A stretch of DNA of 64,000 nucleotides from Oligosphaera ethanolica (GTDB taxonomy: Bacteria; Verrucomicrobiota; Lentisphaeria; Oligosphaerales; Oligosphaeraceae): contig NZ_JAUSVL010000001.1 in the NCBI RefSeq assembly GCF_030814695.1, positions 4,004,227-4,068,226 of the forward strand. The letters are read 5' to 3'. A program made the translations under genes and the position numbers. This document shows, piece after piece, positions 18,615 to 26,962 of this stretch; position 1 is the first letter of the stretch, and every line of letters starts with the position of its first letter. The notes under the pieces were generated by a model. It saw nothing but the letters and a program-made list of their open reading frames with translations, made no database searches and was not told where the DNA came from.

Positions 18615-18741
18615 ACAGAAATGTCGTTAGTGTGCTTAATAGCAATGGCAAAAGAGCGTCCGGGATTTATATTAAGAAGTTCCTTGTCCGTGCCGGTGAC
18701 GGCGAAAGTAGACCCCTCAAGCGAAGGAAGTCAATAACTCA

Positions 18742-19431
18742 ATGAACACTCACGAAGTAGATCAGATGTGCTGTGTGAAGAAGGGATGCAATCACGGTCC
18801 CGCGCCCATACCGCAGGAAGGTGGCTGGACCCAGGCGAAGGAAGTCAAGGACATTTCCGGCCTGACCCACGGCGTGGGCTGGTGCGCGCCGCAGCAGGGC
18901 GCCTGCAAATTGACTCTCAATATCAAGAAGGGCATCATTCAGGAAGCGCTGGTCGAGACTCTCGGCTGCTCCGGCATGACCCACTCCGCTTCCATGGCCG
19001 CGGAAATTCTCCCCGGCAAGACCATTCTCGAAGCGTTGAACACCGACTTGGTTTGCGACGCGATTAACACCGCGATGCGCGAGCTATTCCTGCAGATCGT
19101 CTACGGCCGCAGCCAGAGCGCTTTTTCCGAAGGCGGTCTGCCCATCGGCGCCGGCCTGGAAGACCTCGGCAAGGGCCTGCGTTCGCAGGTAGGCACGACC
19201 TACGGCACCCTGGAAAAGGGCGCCCGTTACCTTGAGCTGGCCGAAGGCTACATCAACCGCCTCGCGCTTGACGCCAACGGCGAGATCATCGGTTACGAAT
19301 TCATCCGCATGGGCGCGATGATGGACCTGATCAAAAAAGGCACGCCGGCTGACGAAGCCCTGAAGAAGGCCACCGGCAGTTACGGGCGTTTCAGCGAAGC
19401 GGCCAAAGTCATTGACCCCCGCCACGAATAA
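18742..19431 (+). CDS. NifU-like iron-sulfur scaffold-type protein paired with GGGtGRT protein
   Basis: 229 residues. The central part resembles the NifU N-terminal scaffold fold: GACKLTLNIKKGIIQEALVE then TLGCSGMTHSASMAAEILPG with a Cys in the ligand position, and a later Cys in LNTDLVCDAINTAMRELF. The N-terminus adds four more Cys (MCCVKKGC and WCAPQQGAC). The usual third NifU Cys near the C-terminus is not evident. In sequenced anaerobes proteins of this kind are encoded next to the GGGtGRT protein, as here (21 bases to the next start), and the pair has no defined role. An AAGGAAG lies about 12 bases before the ATG. Probably a cytoplasmic metal or cluster carrier; function unknown. Confidence 0.8.
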   Translation: MNTHEVDQMCCVKKGCNHGPAPIPQEGGWTQAKEVKDISGLTHGVGWCAPQQGACKLTLNIKKGIIQEALVETLGCSGMTHSASMAAEILPGKTILEALNTDLVCDAINTAMRELFLQIVYGRSQSAFSEGGLPIGAGLEDLGKGLRSQVGTTYGTLEKGARYLELAEGYINRLALDANGEIIGYEFIRMGAMMDLIKKGTPADEALKKATGSYGRFSEAAKVIDPRHE

Positions 19432-19452
19432 GACAAAAGTGAGGTGAATAAC

Positions 19453-20565
19453 ATGGCTCTCTTTGAATCATACGCCCGCCGCATCAAGCAGATCAATGCG
19501 GCTCTGAAACAATACGGCATCGACTCTATTGAGGATGCCGACAAGCTGGTCAAGAGCATCGGCATCGACGCCCATGCGATCGTCAAGGACGTGCAGCCCA
19601 TCGCCTTCGATAATGCCTGCTGGGCATACACCGTCGGTGCGGCCATCGCCATCAAGAAAGGCTGCTGCAAAGCCGCCGCGGCCGCCGAGGCCATTGGCGA
19701 AGGCCTGCAGTCCTTCTGCATTCCCGGTTCCGTCGCTGACGACCGCAAGGTCGGTATCGGCCACGGCAATCTCGCGGCCATGCTGCTGCGTGATGAGACC
19801 GAGTGCTTTTGCTTCCTAGCTGGGCACGAGTCCTTTGCCGCCGCTGAAGGCGCCATCGGCATTGCCAAGTCCGCGAACAAAGTCCGTAAAGCCCCCCTGC
19901 GCGTCATTCTGAACGGTCTGGGCAAAGACGCCGCGTACATCATCAGCCGCATCAACGGCTTCACCTACGTGCAGACACAGTTTGACTATGTCACCAGCAA
20001 GATCAAGATCGTCCGCGAAGTGCCCTTCTCCAAGGGCCCCAAGGCCGAAGTGCGTTGCTACGGCGTTGACGACGTCCGCGAAGGCGTCGCCGTGATGTGG
20101 CTGGAAGGCGTTGACGTGTCCATCACGGGCAACTCCACCAACCCTACGCGCTTCCAGCACCCGACCGCCGGCACCTACAAGAAGGAATGCGTGGAACGCG
20201 GCAAGAAGTACTTCTCCGTCGCTTCCGGCGGCGGCACCGGCCGGACGTTGCATCCCGACAACATGGCCGCCGGCCCCGCCTCCTACGGCATGACCGACAC
20301 CATGGGCCGCATGCATTCCGACGCTCAGTTCGCCGGGTCGTCGTCCGTGCCTGCGCACGTTGAAATGATGGGCCTCATCGGCATGGGCAACAACCCGATG
20401 GTCGGCGCGACCGTCGCCGTCGCCGTCGCCATCGAAGAAGCCATGAAGAGCGGCAAGAAACCCGCTTGCGGCTGCTGCTGCGACAGCGCCAAGAAGGCGC
20501 CCGCCGCGAAGAAGGCGCCCGCCGCGAAGAAGGCGCCCGCGAAAAAGAGCGCTGCCAAGAAATGA
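19453..20565 (+). CDS. GGGtGRT protein with Cys cluster and Lys/Ala-rich tail
   Basis: 370 residues from the ATG at 19453, which is six bases after GAGGTG; the GTG at 19444 is part of that ribosome site. The family signature GGGTGRT is at residues 259-265, followed by LHPDNMAAGPASYGMTDTMG. The first part has IGHGNLAAMLLRDETECFCF and FLAGHESFAAAEGAIGIAKS. The family's biochemical role is not established. Here the protein ends with CGCCCD and then several AAKKAPAAKK repeats, an H1-like basic tail of about 25 residues that suggests nucleic-acid or membrane contact and is probably a lineage add-on. It forms a two-gene operon with the NifU-like gene and is closed by a strong terminator. Confidence 0.88.
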   Translation: MALFESYARRIKQINAALKQYGIDSIEDADKLVKSIGIDAHAIVKDVQPIAFDNACWAYTVGAAIAIKKGCCKAAAAAEAIGEGLQSFCIPGSVADDRKVGIGHGNLAAMLLRDETECFCFLAGHESFAAAEGAIGIAKSANKVRKAPLRVILNGLGKDAAYIISRINGFTYVQTQFDYVTSKIKIVREVPFSKGPKAEVRCYGVDDVREGVAVMWLEGVDVSITGNSTNPTRFQHPTAGTYKKECVERGKKYFSVASGGGTGRTLHPDNMAAGPASYGMTDTMGRMHSDAQFAGSSSVPAHVEMMGLIGMGNNPMVGATVAVAVAIEEAMKSGKKPACGCCCDSAKKAPAAKKAPAAKKAPAKKSAAKK

Positions 20566-20602
20566 CCTGAGGGCAGCGCCCACAGGCTGAAAAACACAAA
20601 AG

Positions 20603-20643
20603 GACGGCCGCCTGTTCTATATGAGCAGGCGGCCGTCTTTTTT
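20603..20643 (+). terminator. Rho-independent terminator of the NifU-like/GGGtGRT operon
   Basis: A perfect 12-base stem, GACGGCCGCCTG with CAGGCGGCCGTC, closes an 11-base AT-rich loop and is followed by six to seven T. It lies 37 bases after the GGGtGRT stop codon. Confidence 0.92.
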
Positions 20644-20670
20644 GCTGTTTGCGCTTGGCGGTGACCCGCC

Positions 20671-20802
20671 GGATCGGCTGTCTTTTCTCGCGGACGGATC
20701 GGACTGATCCGACGGATCGGACTGATCCGTCTTCTTGATCGGTCCGATCGGTCCGATCAGTCCGATCAGTCCGATGATCAGTCCGATGATCGGTCCGATG
20801 AA
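20671..20802. repeat. GATC-centred 9-base repeat array (degenerate)
   Basis: Units of the type CGGACGGAT, CGGTCCGAT and CAGTCCGAT follow each other, including GATCGGTCC/GATCAGTCC alternations, so many palindromes GGACCGATCGGTCC form. Related arrays lie at 35053-35212, 50817-50860 and 51005-51134. The array separates a terminator from a convergent gene end. Confidence 0.8.
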
Positions 20803-20815
20803 AAAGCCCGTCTAC

Positions 20816-21577
20816 TTAGAGGCCCATGACTTCGCGCATGTTGTAGTAGCTGCGTTCGAGGCTGGCAAAGGCCTCCATGTCGCCGGCGTCGCGCTCGACG
20901 ATGTACCACTGCACGCCGGCGTATTTGCAGGCCTGGATGATGCGTGGCCAGTTGAGATTGCCGTCGCCGATTTCCATCATCTTGTATTCGCGCTGGGCGG
21001 TGACGATGAGGTCCTTGAAGTGGACACAGGGAATACGGTGGGCGACGCGCTCAATGTAGCCGGCGGGATCCGAGGCGCCGCGGGCAACCCAGTGGGTGTC
21101 GATCTCAATCCAGACGCTGGGATCCAGCGCGTTGATGAGGTAGTCCATCGGGCGAATGTCGTCGGCCATGGCAAATTCATGGCTGTGGTTGTGATAGCCA
21201 ATCCGAATGCCCGACCCGGCGAATTTCTTGGCAATGGCGTTGTAGCGGACGGCGAAGTCTTCCCAGAGCTTGCGGCCCCAGTTTTCCTTGGGGAAGAAAC
21301 CGCCGATGGCGGTGTATTTGCAGTTCCACAGCTGGTGTTCGGCGATGACGCGCTCGGTCTCTTTTTCCATGGCGTCGGCGCTGATGTGGGTCGCGCAGCA
21401 TTCCAAGCCTTCGCCGTCGAGGATTTTCTTCATTTCCTGCGGGTCAATGGGGCCCATGCCGGAGAGCTGGACGCCGTCATAGCCCATTTTTTTCACTTTG
21501 GCGCAGGACGCGGCGATGTCTGCCGGCGTCTTGCAGTAGTCTCTCAAGGTGTACATTTGCGCAGCGATACGCTCCAT
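20816..21577 (-). CDS. Sugar phosphate isomerase/epimerase (xylose-isomerase-like TIM barrel)
   Basis: 253 residues; the ATG at 21577 follows GGGAGA, while the longer frame upstream is unlikely to be coding. The AP_endonuc_2/xylose-isomerase-like barrel is seen from QMYTLRDYCKTPADIAASCA, KVKKMGYDGVQLSGMG, through GIRIGYHNHSHEFAM (metal-binding His), DTHWVARGASDPAGYIERVA, HFKD and IVERDAGDMEAFASLERSY. Family members interconvert keto-sugars, inosose or hydroxypyruvate with a bound divalent metal. In this bacterial group such genes usually accompany Gfo/Idh/MocA enzymes and secreted hydrolases, which fits the locus, though the nearest glycoside hydrolase is 5 kb away. Confidence 0.9.
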   Translation of the reverse strand: MERIAAQMYTLRDYCKTPADIAASCAKVKKMGYDGVQLSGMGPIDPQEMKKILDGEGLECCATHISADAMEKETERVIAEHQLWNCKYTAIGGFFPKENWGRKLWEDFAVRYNAIAKKFAGSGIRIGYHNHSHEFAMADDIRPMDYLINALDPSVWIEIDTHWVARGASDPAGYIERVAHRIPCVHFKDLIVTAQREYKMMEIGDGNLNWPRIIQACKYAGVQWYIVERDAGDMEAFASLERSYYNMREVMGL

Positions 21578-21877
21578 GGTCGGATCTCCCTTTGTGGTGA
21601 TGGTGTGCCGTGGCCAAGTCGCTTCAAGCGGCCACGGGGTGTTGGCTCTGTCTGACACTGTCAACAAACCGCCGTCTAGCATAACCACCCGGGGCCTTTT
21701 TGCAATGCGCCTACCGGGCATTTTGCCGCGCTCCGCGCGGTGTTTTTTCCTGCACGGGCGTGATTCCTTCCGCGGTCACGACGGGGGGCGGCAACAAAGC
21801 CCGAACTCGTGCCTTAGGCGCTGTCGTCGGGGGGCATTTACTGCGCCAACATAGGTATGCCTGCCTGTGCTGCAGCG
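21578..21877. other. Gene-free stretch with one hairpin
   Basis: No gene is supported. An eight-base inverted repeat CCGTGGCC (21608-21615) and GGCCACGG (21630-21637) lies just upstream of the isomerase gene. There is no U-run, so it is more likely a regulatory hairpin or binding site than a terminator. Confidence 0.4.
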
Positions 21878-22846
21878 TCATTGCGGTTCGGCGGTGAAGT
21901 ATCTGTGGGCGTATGCCAGGGCGGCCTGTTCGTAGGCGTCGGTACTGTCGGGGTCGTGCCAGAGCATGTGGTCGGAGCACGGAAAGCGGATGACTTCGTG
22001 CGGCACGCCGTGGGCCGCCAGCGCCGCGCTGAGCTTGTCGCGGTGCACGGGACGGACCAGGTCGTCGCGGTCGCCGTAGGCGAGTATAGTCGGAACGCTG
22101 CCTGGGCCCACATGGGCCAGCGGCGAAATGGCGCTGATGGCCGTCTCGGCATCGGCGTGGCCGCCGCGGATCATATCCTCGGTAATGGGCTTGCCGCTGG
22201 CCATGGAGATGAGCCAGGAGAGCATGCGGGCGTCATCCGCCCAGGCGTCCGGATGGAAATCAACCGGGCCGGTCTGCTGGAAGACAAAGGCGATGGGTAA
22301 GGGCGACTGCGCTCCCCGCGAGTAGGCGTAGAGCAGCGCCAAATGCCCGCCGGCGGAAACGCCCGACAGGGCGATTTGCCGCGTGGGGTAGCCGAGCTCG
22401 GCCGTACGGGCCTTGATGTGCGCGATGCACTTGCCGATGTCGTCCAACATGGTGAACATGGTGACGCCCGGCGCGTCTTCGCCGGCCAGGGAATACGTCA
22501 GCGTGGCGCAGATATAGCCGTGCTTGGCATAGCGCCGGCTGGCGTAGTGCAGGTGTTCGCGACGGCCTTCGGTCCAGCCGCCGCCATGGATAAATAGCAT
22601 CACCCCGGTGGGCCGGTCACGCGGCGCGCCGGCGGGAATGAAGAGATCGTAGCTGTTGCCCGTCGCTTCGTCGTAGACAATGCCATGCTGCACGCTGCCG
22701 TCCGTGTCGCGCCAGTCTTCGTGGTAGCCGCCGCGGGCCGCCCGGCGCTGCAGTAGCACGCCCATGCCGATGCAGCTCGATGCCGCCAGCAATAAAACGA
22801 CAATAAAACCGATAAAACAGCTGCGGGAAATCGCTCGTCCGGCCAT
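21878..22846 (-). CDS. Alpha/beta-hydrolase esterase (BD-FAE/Abhydrolase_3 type), membrane-anchored or lipoprotein
   Basis: 322 residues from the ATG at 22846. An N-terminal hydrophobic segment (CFIGFIVVLLLAASSCIGMG) ends in ASSC, which could be an atypical lipobox; otherwise it is a signal anchor. The oxyanion motif HGGGW, nucleophile elbow GVSAGG, acid in ILAYGDRDDLVRP and catalytic His in FPCSDHMLWH are all present. These enzymes remove acetyl or feruloyl groups from plant polysaccharides at the cell surface. It lies 35 bases after the linalool dehydratase-like gene and is probably co-transcribed with it. The longer frame upstream runs through that gene's 3' end and is not coding. Confidence 0.88.
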   Translation of the reverse strand: MAGRAISRSCFIGFIVVLLLAASSCIGMGVLLQRRAARGGYHEDWRDTDGSVQHGIVYDEATGNSYDLFIPAGAPRDRPTGVMLFIHGGGWTEGRREHLHYASRRYAKHGYICATLTYSLAGEDAPGVTMFTMLDDIGKCIAHIKARTAELGYPTRQIALSGVSAGGHLALLYAYSRGAQSPLPIAFVFQQTGPVDFHPDAWADDARMLSWLISMASGKPITEDMIRGGHADAETAISAISPLAHVGPGSVPTILAYGDRDDLVRPVHRDKLSAALAAHGVPHEVIRFPCSDHMLWHDPDSTDAYEQAALAYAHRYFTAEPQ

Positions 22847-22881
22847 GCGCAGTCCTCGGGTTGCGGTGAATAATCGTGAAA

Positions 22882-24336
22882 TTAGAACGTCACAGTGATG
22901 GCGCATTGGCCGCCGACATCGGGGATGGTGATGGCGTTGTCGGTGAACGTGGCGGTGGCGGGCGTGACGGCTTTGGGCGGCGTGCTGACGCCTCCGAGTT
23001 GCACGGTGGCGGGGCCGGTGCCGACGAGGCCAAGGCGGAGGACGCCATCGGCGAAGACGGCTTCGGCGACGGCGATGCCGGCTGGCGTGACCTCTGCGGC
23101 ATGCGGGCCCTGGTTTGGCATTTGCCGTGTGCGCAGCAGGGCGCGGAAGTCGCTGCCATTGCGGATGGCCAGGGCGGTGATGCGGTTGGCGCTGCAGCCG
23201 ATACGCCATTCGCGGTCGAGGTCTAGGTAGAACATCCCATTTTCGCGGCGCAGATAGCGGTCCAGAAAGGTCTCGAAGCGCGTGGCGGTGGCGTCGTCGC
23301 CGAGCGCGCGTGCGGCCGCGGCCAGGAACGACGCCGTGGCCGTGGGTGGGACATTGGCGGGATCCATGCACGTGGCCTTGCCGCGGCAGATGTCTTCGGT
23401 CTCGTGGCTGAATTTATCCCACTGGATGCATTTGACGGATTCGCGCCAGAGGTGCTGGGCATCATCGACATTGCTCGCCCACGGCTGATACCAAAGCAAT
23501 GACCAGCCATCCAGGCCGATATGGCCGCGCGGGAACATGAATTTGTACTTGCGGTGATAGACGAGTTTGATGGCACCACCGCCCATGAGCGGGCTGGCGT
23601 AGCTCTTGAGGGCCGTCTGTTCCCAGCGGCTGCGTTCGGCCTGCCAGTTGCCCAGGCCGAGCTGTTCGTAAATGAAGAGGGCGATCTGCGGGTGGTTGTT
23701 GCAGGGGAAGAAAATCAGGTCGGGCTCGCAGGATACGCCGCCGGAGCTGTTTTCGCGCATTTGCCGGACGGTGATGTCGATCAGCTTCTGGACGTCGTAG
23801 TGGATGGTGGTCTTGTCGTCCCAGACAAAATCGAAACCGTCCCTGCGATATTTGTCATCGCCGGAGAAGAGTTCATAGAAGGCCATGAGGTGGAGGAGAT
23901 GGCCAGTGTACATGATGTTCTCGTCATAGCACGGATCGGGAAACCACGGCTTGTCGCCCCAGTAGTCTTTGACATATATCCAGACATCTTTTTTGAGCAT
24001 GCGCTGGATGACGTTGTCGATAATCGCGGCACTGAGGACGGTGAAGGCCGGCGTGCGCATGCCCAGCGCCGCCGCCGCATAGCCGCTGAAGGCCAGCTGA
24101 TAGCGTTTGGACAGATTGTTGTGCTGCGAACCGCCGATCCGCCAAGTGTCGTCCTCGCGGTCTTTGGGCAAGGCCACGGTGATGCTGCGCAAATAGCGTT
24201 GTGCGGACAGTTCGTCGGTGGTGAGCGGATTGGTCGGCAGCATCGGCGCGGTAGTGCCCTGGGCGCGGGACATGGCGACAGTGGCAAGCACGAGGAGAGC
24301 AGACGCGACTTGCAGTATTCGGCGGCAGCGGGACAT
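22882..24336 (-). CDS. Secreted linalool dehydratase/isomerase-like (Ldi) protein
   Basis: 484 residues; the ATG at 24336 is seven bases after AAAGGAG, and the TTG two codons earlier lies in the spacer. A signal peptide covers residues 1-26 (ASALLVLATVAMSRAQG). The body is an alpha-barrel with the Ldi pattern: DENIMYTGHLLHLMAFYELF with His146, and SCEPDLIFFPCN with Cys203 and Cys212. In the linalool dehydratase/isomerase of Castellaniella a His and two Cys nine residues apart are catalytic, and this spacing is kept. Residues about 400-484 form a beta-sandwich-like tail. The natural substrate in this polysaccharide locus is unlikely to be a monoterpene; a carbohydrate-related dehydration or simply a fold relative is possible. 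Followed after 35 bases by an esterase. Confidence 0.75.
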   Translation of the reverse strand: MSRCRRILQVASALLVLATVAMSRAQGTTAPMLPTNPLTTDELSAQRYLRSITVALPKDREDDTWRIGGSQHNNLSKRYQLAFSGYAAAALGMRTPAFTVLSAAIIDNVIQRMLKKDVWIYVKDYWGDKPWFPDPCYDENIMYTGHLLHLMAFYELFSGDDKYRRDGFDFVWDDKTTIHYDVQKLIDITVRQMRENSSGGVSCEPDLIFFPCNNHPQIALFIYEQLGLGNWQAERSRWEQTALKSYASPLMGGGAIKLVYHRKYKFMFPRGHIGLDGWSLLWYQPWASNVDDAQHLWRESVKCIQWDKFSHETEDICRGKATCMDPANVPPTATASFLAAAARALGDDATATRFETFLDRYLRRENGMFYLDLDREWRIGCSANRITALAIRNGSDFRALLRTRQMPNQGPHAAEVTPAGIAVAEAVFADGVLRLGLVGTGPATVQLGGVSTPPKAVTPATATFTDNAITIPDVGGQCAITVTF

Positions 24337-24544
24337 GGTCAATCTCCTTTTTTATTGCCGACGCCGAACGGTGTCGGCAGCAATGACATTGCCGCGTCCA
24401 GCATATAGGGCCGCGCTGTTTTTGCAAGTGCCGGCGTCGGGGGGGCGGGAGATGTTTTTTCTATCCGCAGATTGCGCAGATTCGCGCAGATTTCTTTTTT
24501 GGGGGGCGGGCAGCCCCGCCGCCGATTGTTTTATGGCGCGGACG

Positions 24545-24900
24545 GAAATGCTTTTTCCTCACGCGAAGGCGCGAATTTGTCGGGGCGGACCTGGGTGTCC
24601 GCCCTTTTTTTTCTCACGCGAAGGCGCGAAGGCGCGAAGAAGAAGAATGGCGTCGTGTCTTGCCGCTCTGCGGCAATTCACGCCGCCGGTAGAAAGGCGC
24701 GAAGATTTTATCTCACGCGAAGGCGCGAAGGCGCAAAGGCGCGAATTTGTCGGGGCGGACCTGGGTGTCCGCTCTTTTTTTCTCACGCGAAGGCGCGAAG
24801 GCGCGAAGAAAATGCTTTTTTTTCACGCGAAGTCGCGAAGGCGCGAAGAAAATGCTTTTTTCTCACGCGAAGGCGCGAGGGCGGGAAGGCGAAGGCACGT
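24545..24900 (+). repeat. CGCGAAGGCGCGAAG repeats with terminator-like hairpins
   Basis: The gene-free stretch 24337-24935 contains at least six copies of TCACGCGAAGGCGCGAAG, each after a run of T, and two hairpins GCGGACCTGGGTGTCCGC followed by CTCTTTTTTT or CCTTTTTTTT (24588-24617 and 24757-24783). The same module builds the large array at 40892-41590. Open frames here are low-complexity artefacts. Confidence 0.85.
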
Positions 24901-24935
24901 GGTTTTTTTCCCGCTGGATGTTTTGCGCGGGTGGG

Positions 24936-26864
24936 TTATTCCGGCTGCAGCATGGCATTGAGGTATGAGGACACAGTGAGGTCGCAGCGTTCGGCGAGTG
25001 CGGCGTAGAGGTCGGGCAGGTCGAAAACGCGGAGCATGCCGGGGATCATGATGGACTGTGGCCAGCGGACGTCGCCGCCGTGGAAGTAGTCGCTCCAGGC
25101 GCGGGGCACGCCCGCGAGGTGGATACGGGCGACGCCGGCCGTGCTGACGCCCATGGCGTAGGCGACGAGGAGGGCGCCAAGCCCATAGCCGGCAATGCTC
25201 AGGTCGCGCTGGCAGCGGCTGCGCAGGAGGGCGACGGCGGCGAGGACGTCGCGCACCCGGCCACCGCAGAGTGGCGAGGACAGCAGGCGGCCATTGGCGT
25301 CGTAGAAGTAGTCGCTGTCGTACATGGCGAAGAAATCGTCGTGGTGGTCGCAGGTGAGCGGTCGGGATTTGCCGATGCCGCGCACATCCAGCGCGTAGAG
25401 GCGTTTGGCATCTGGTGGCACGCCGGGCAGCGGCGTGGCCAGTTCGCTTTCGGCGTCCAAGTGGGCGACGTAGAGGAAGGCGTCGTCTTCGGCGGGGAGG
25501 TGAAAAAGCGCGCCGGCGGGGTCGGCGATGTGCAGGATGGCCTCGCAGCCGGGCGCGGTTTGCAGCGCCAGGCGGGAGATGCGCTGGCCTTGCCAGCGGT
25601 TGCGCAGGATGCGGACGTCGGGGGCGACTGGCGTTTCCTGGAGCTGTAGGCCCTCGCGCAGGAACTGCGCAATGGCCTCGGGGGTCGGGCGGCGCGCGGC
25701 GGCCAGGGTGGCGGCGCGGCGCTGGAGATAGGGCGCGATGGTTTCCTCACCAGGCAGGTCGGCGACCTGCCCAGTCGGGGTGACAATCAACTCGCTTTCC
25801 GCCCAGGTGTCGCATTGGGGAACGGCCGTTTTGGTGGTGGCGCCAAGAAAGTACGTGGCGAAGAATTGGCAGGCGGCCTCCCGTAGCGCCGGGCCGAGGG
25901 CGTGATCGCCGGGGCCGACCAGCAGGCCAGCGTGTTCAGGCGTGCCCAGCAGGCCGTGGATGCGCTGCAGATCGGCGTGGCTCTCGGCGGCGCCACGGGC
26001 ATCGAAGAAGTCATTTTCGACGGCGAGGATTAGCGCTGGCGCGGGCGCTCTGGCGATGAGCAGGTCGGCCATGTCGGCGCCGCCGGCCCAGAGGCCGGGT
26101 GGGACCTGCTCGGCGTCAACGGGTAGCTCGTTGGCGAAATTGCGCTGGAAGGTGGTGATATAGCACGCCGGGGCGGCGGCGGCAATGCGTTCGTCGAGGG
26201 CGAAGGCGTAGCTGGCGAGCGTGCCGCCACCGGAGGCGCCGGTGACGCCGATGCGTTCGGGGTCGACATCCGCTCGCGTGAGGAGGTAATCGACGGCGCT
26301 CATGGCGTCGCGGACGCGCCAGGCGCCGAAGAATTCGCCGCCGAGGTCCAGGAGTTTTCCGGCCAGATTGTGTTCGCGGACGGGGCTGAAGCCCAGACCT
26401 GGGAACTGTTTGCGTTCGCCTTGGCCGAAGGGGTCGAGAATGACGGCGGTCATGCCCAGGTGGGCCAATGACAGGTTCAGGCGCTGGCCGTTCAGGCAGC
26501 TTTTGCCCTCGGGGTTATGGCCGCAGAGATGGAGGATGGCCGGCTGCCGTTCGCTTGCCGGTGCGTCGGCCCGGCGGTACACCAGCAGGGATGCATGCCA
26601 GCCGGGCATGACCTCAATGAGGACTTTCTGCATGCGCACGCCGTCACGCAGCAGCTCGCCGGTGATTTGTGGCTTCGGCGGCGTGCGTTCGGGGATGGGC
26701 CCGAAGGCGCGCAAGACGCGTTCGCGGGCGCGTGCGACGTATCCCCGCGCGTCGTCAGGCGTGGCAATGCGTGACCATTCGGCACGCCGACGCTCGCCGG
26801 CGGCGTCGGCCAGTCGCGCATAAACATTCTGCAGCATATCACCGTAGGGAATCAGGCAGTCCAT
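24936..26864 (-). CDS. Large alpha/beta-hydrolase (acetylxylan esterase-like) with a second, degenerate hydrolase domain
   Basis: 642 residues from the ATG at 26864 (GGAAGGA upstream). The N-terminal half is a complete hydrolase of the AXE1 type: LHLCGHNPEGKSCLNG, AVILDPFGQGERKQF, the nucleophile elbow GVTGASGGGTLASYA, the acid in ALILAVENDFFD and the His in LVGPGDHALGPAL. The C-terminal half again has hydrolase-like order (LYALDVRGIGKSRPLT, then LSIAGYGLGALLVAYAMG) but its elbow reads G-Y-G-L-G, so the serine is lost. No signal peptide is seen, pointing to intracellular deacetylation of imported oligosaccharides. It lies 98 bases after the large glycoside hydrolase gene, as part of the locus ruled by the LacI regulator. 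Confidence 0.85.
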   Translation of the reverse strand: MDCLIPYGDMLQNVYARLADAAGERRRAEWSRIATPDDARGYVARARERVLRAFGPIPERTPPKPQITGELLRDGVRMQKVLIEVMPGWHASLLVYRRADAPASERQPAILHLCGHNPEGKSCLNGQRLNLSLAHLGMTAVILDPFGQGERKQFPGLGFSPVREHNLAGKLLDLGGEFFGAWRVRDAMSAVDYLLTRADVDPERIGVTGASGGGTLASYAFALDERIAAAAPACYITTFQRNFANELPVDAEQVPPGLWAGGADMADLLIARAPAPALILAVENDFFDARGAAESHADLQRIHGLLGTPEHAGLLVGPGDHALGPALREAACQFFATYFLGATTKTAVPQCDTWAESELIVTPTGQVADLPGEETIAPYLQRRAATLAAARRPTPEAIAQFLREGLQLQETPVAPDVRILRNRWQGQRISRLALQTAPGCEAILHIADPAGALFHLPAEDDAFLYVAHLDAESELATPLPGVPPDAKRLYALDVRGIGKSRPLTCDHHDDFFAMYDSDYFYDANGRLLSSPLCGGRVRDVLAAVALLRSRCQRDLSIAGYGLGALLVAYAMGVSTAGVARIHLAGVPRAWSDYFHGGDVRWPQSIMIPGMLRVFDLPDLYAALAERCDLTVSSYLNAMLQPE

Positions 26865-26962
26865 GACGTCCTTCCGTGGGCTTCGTTGGCGAGTGAAAAG
26901 GGGTCTCGGGCGCAAAGCGGCGATTACCATAAGCCGTCGTTGGCGTTCGGCAACGCCGCGCC

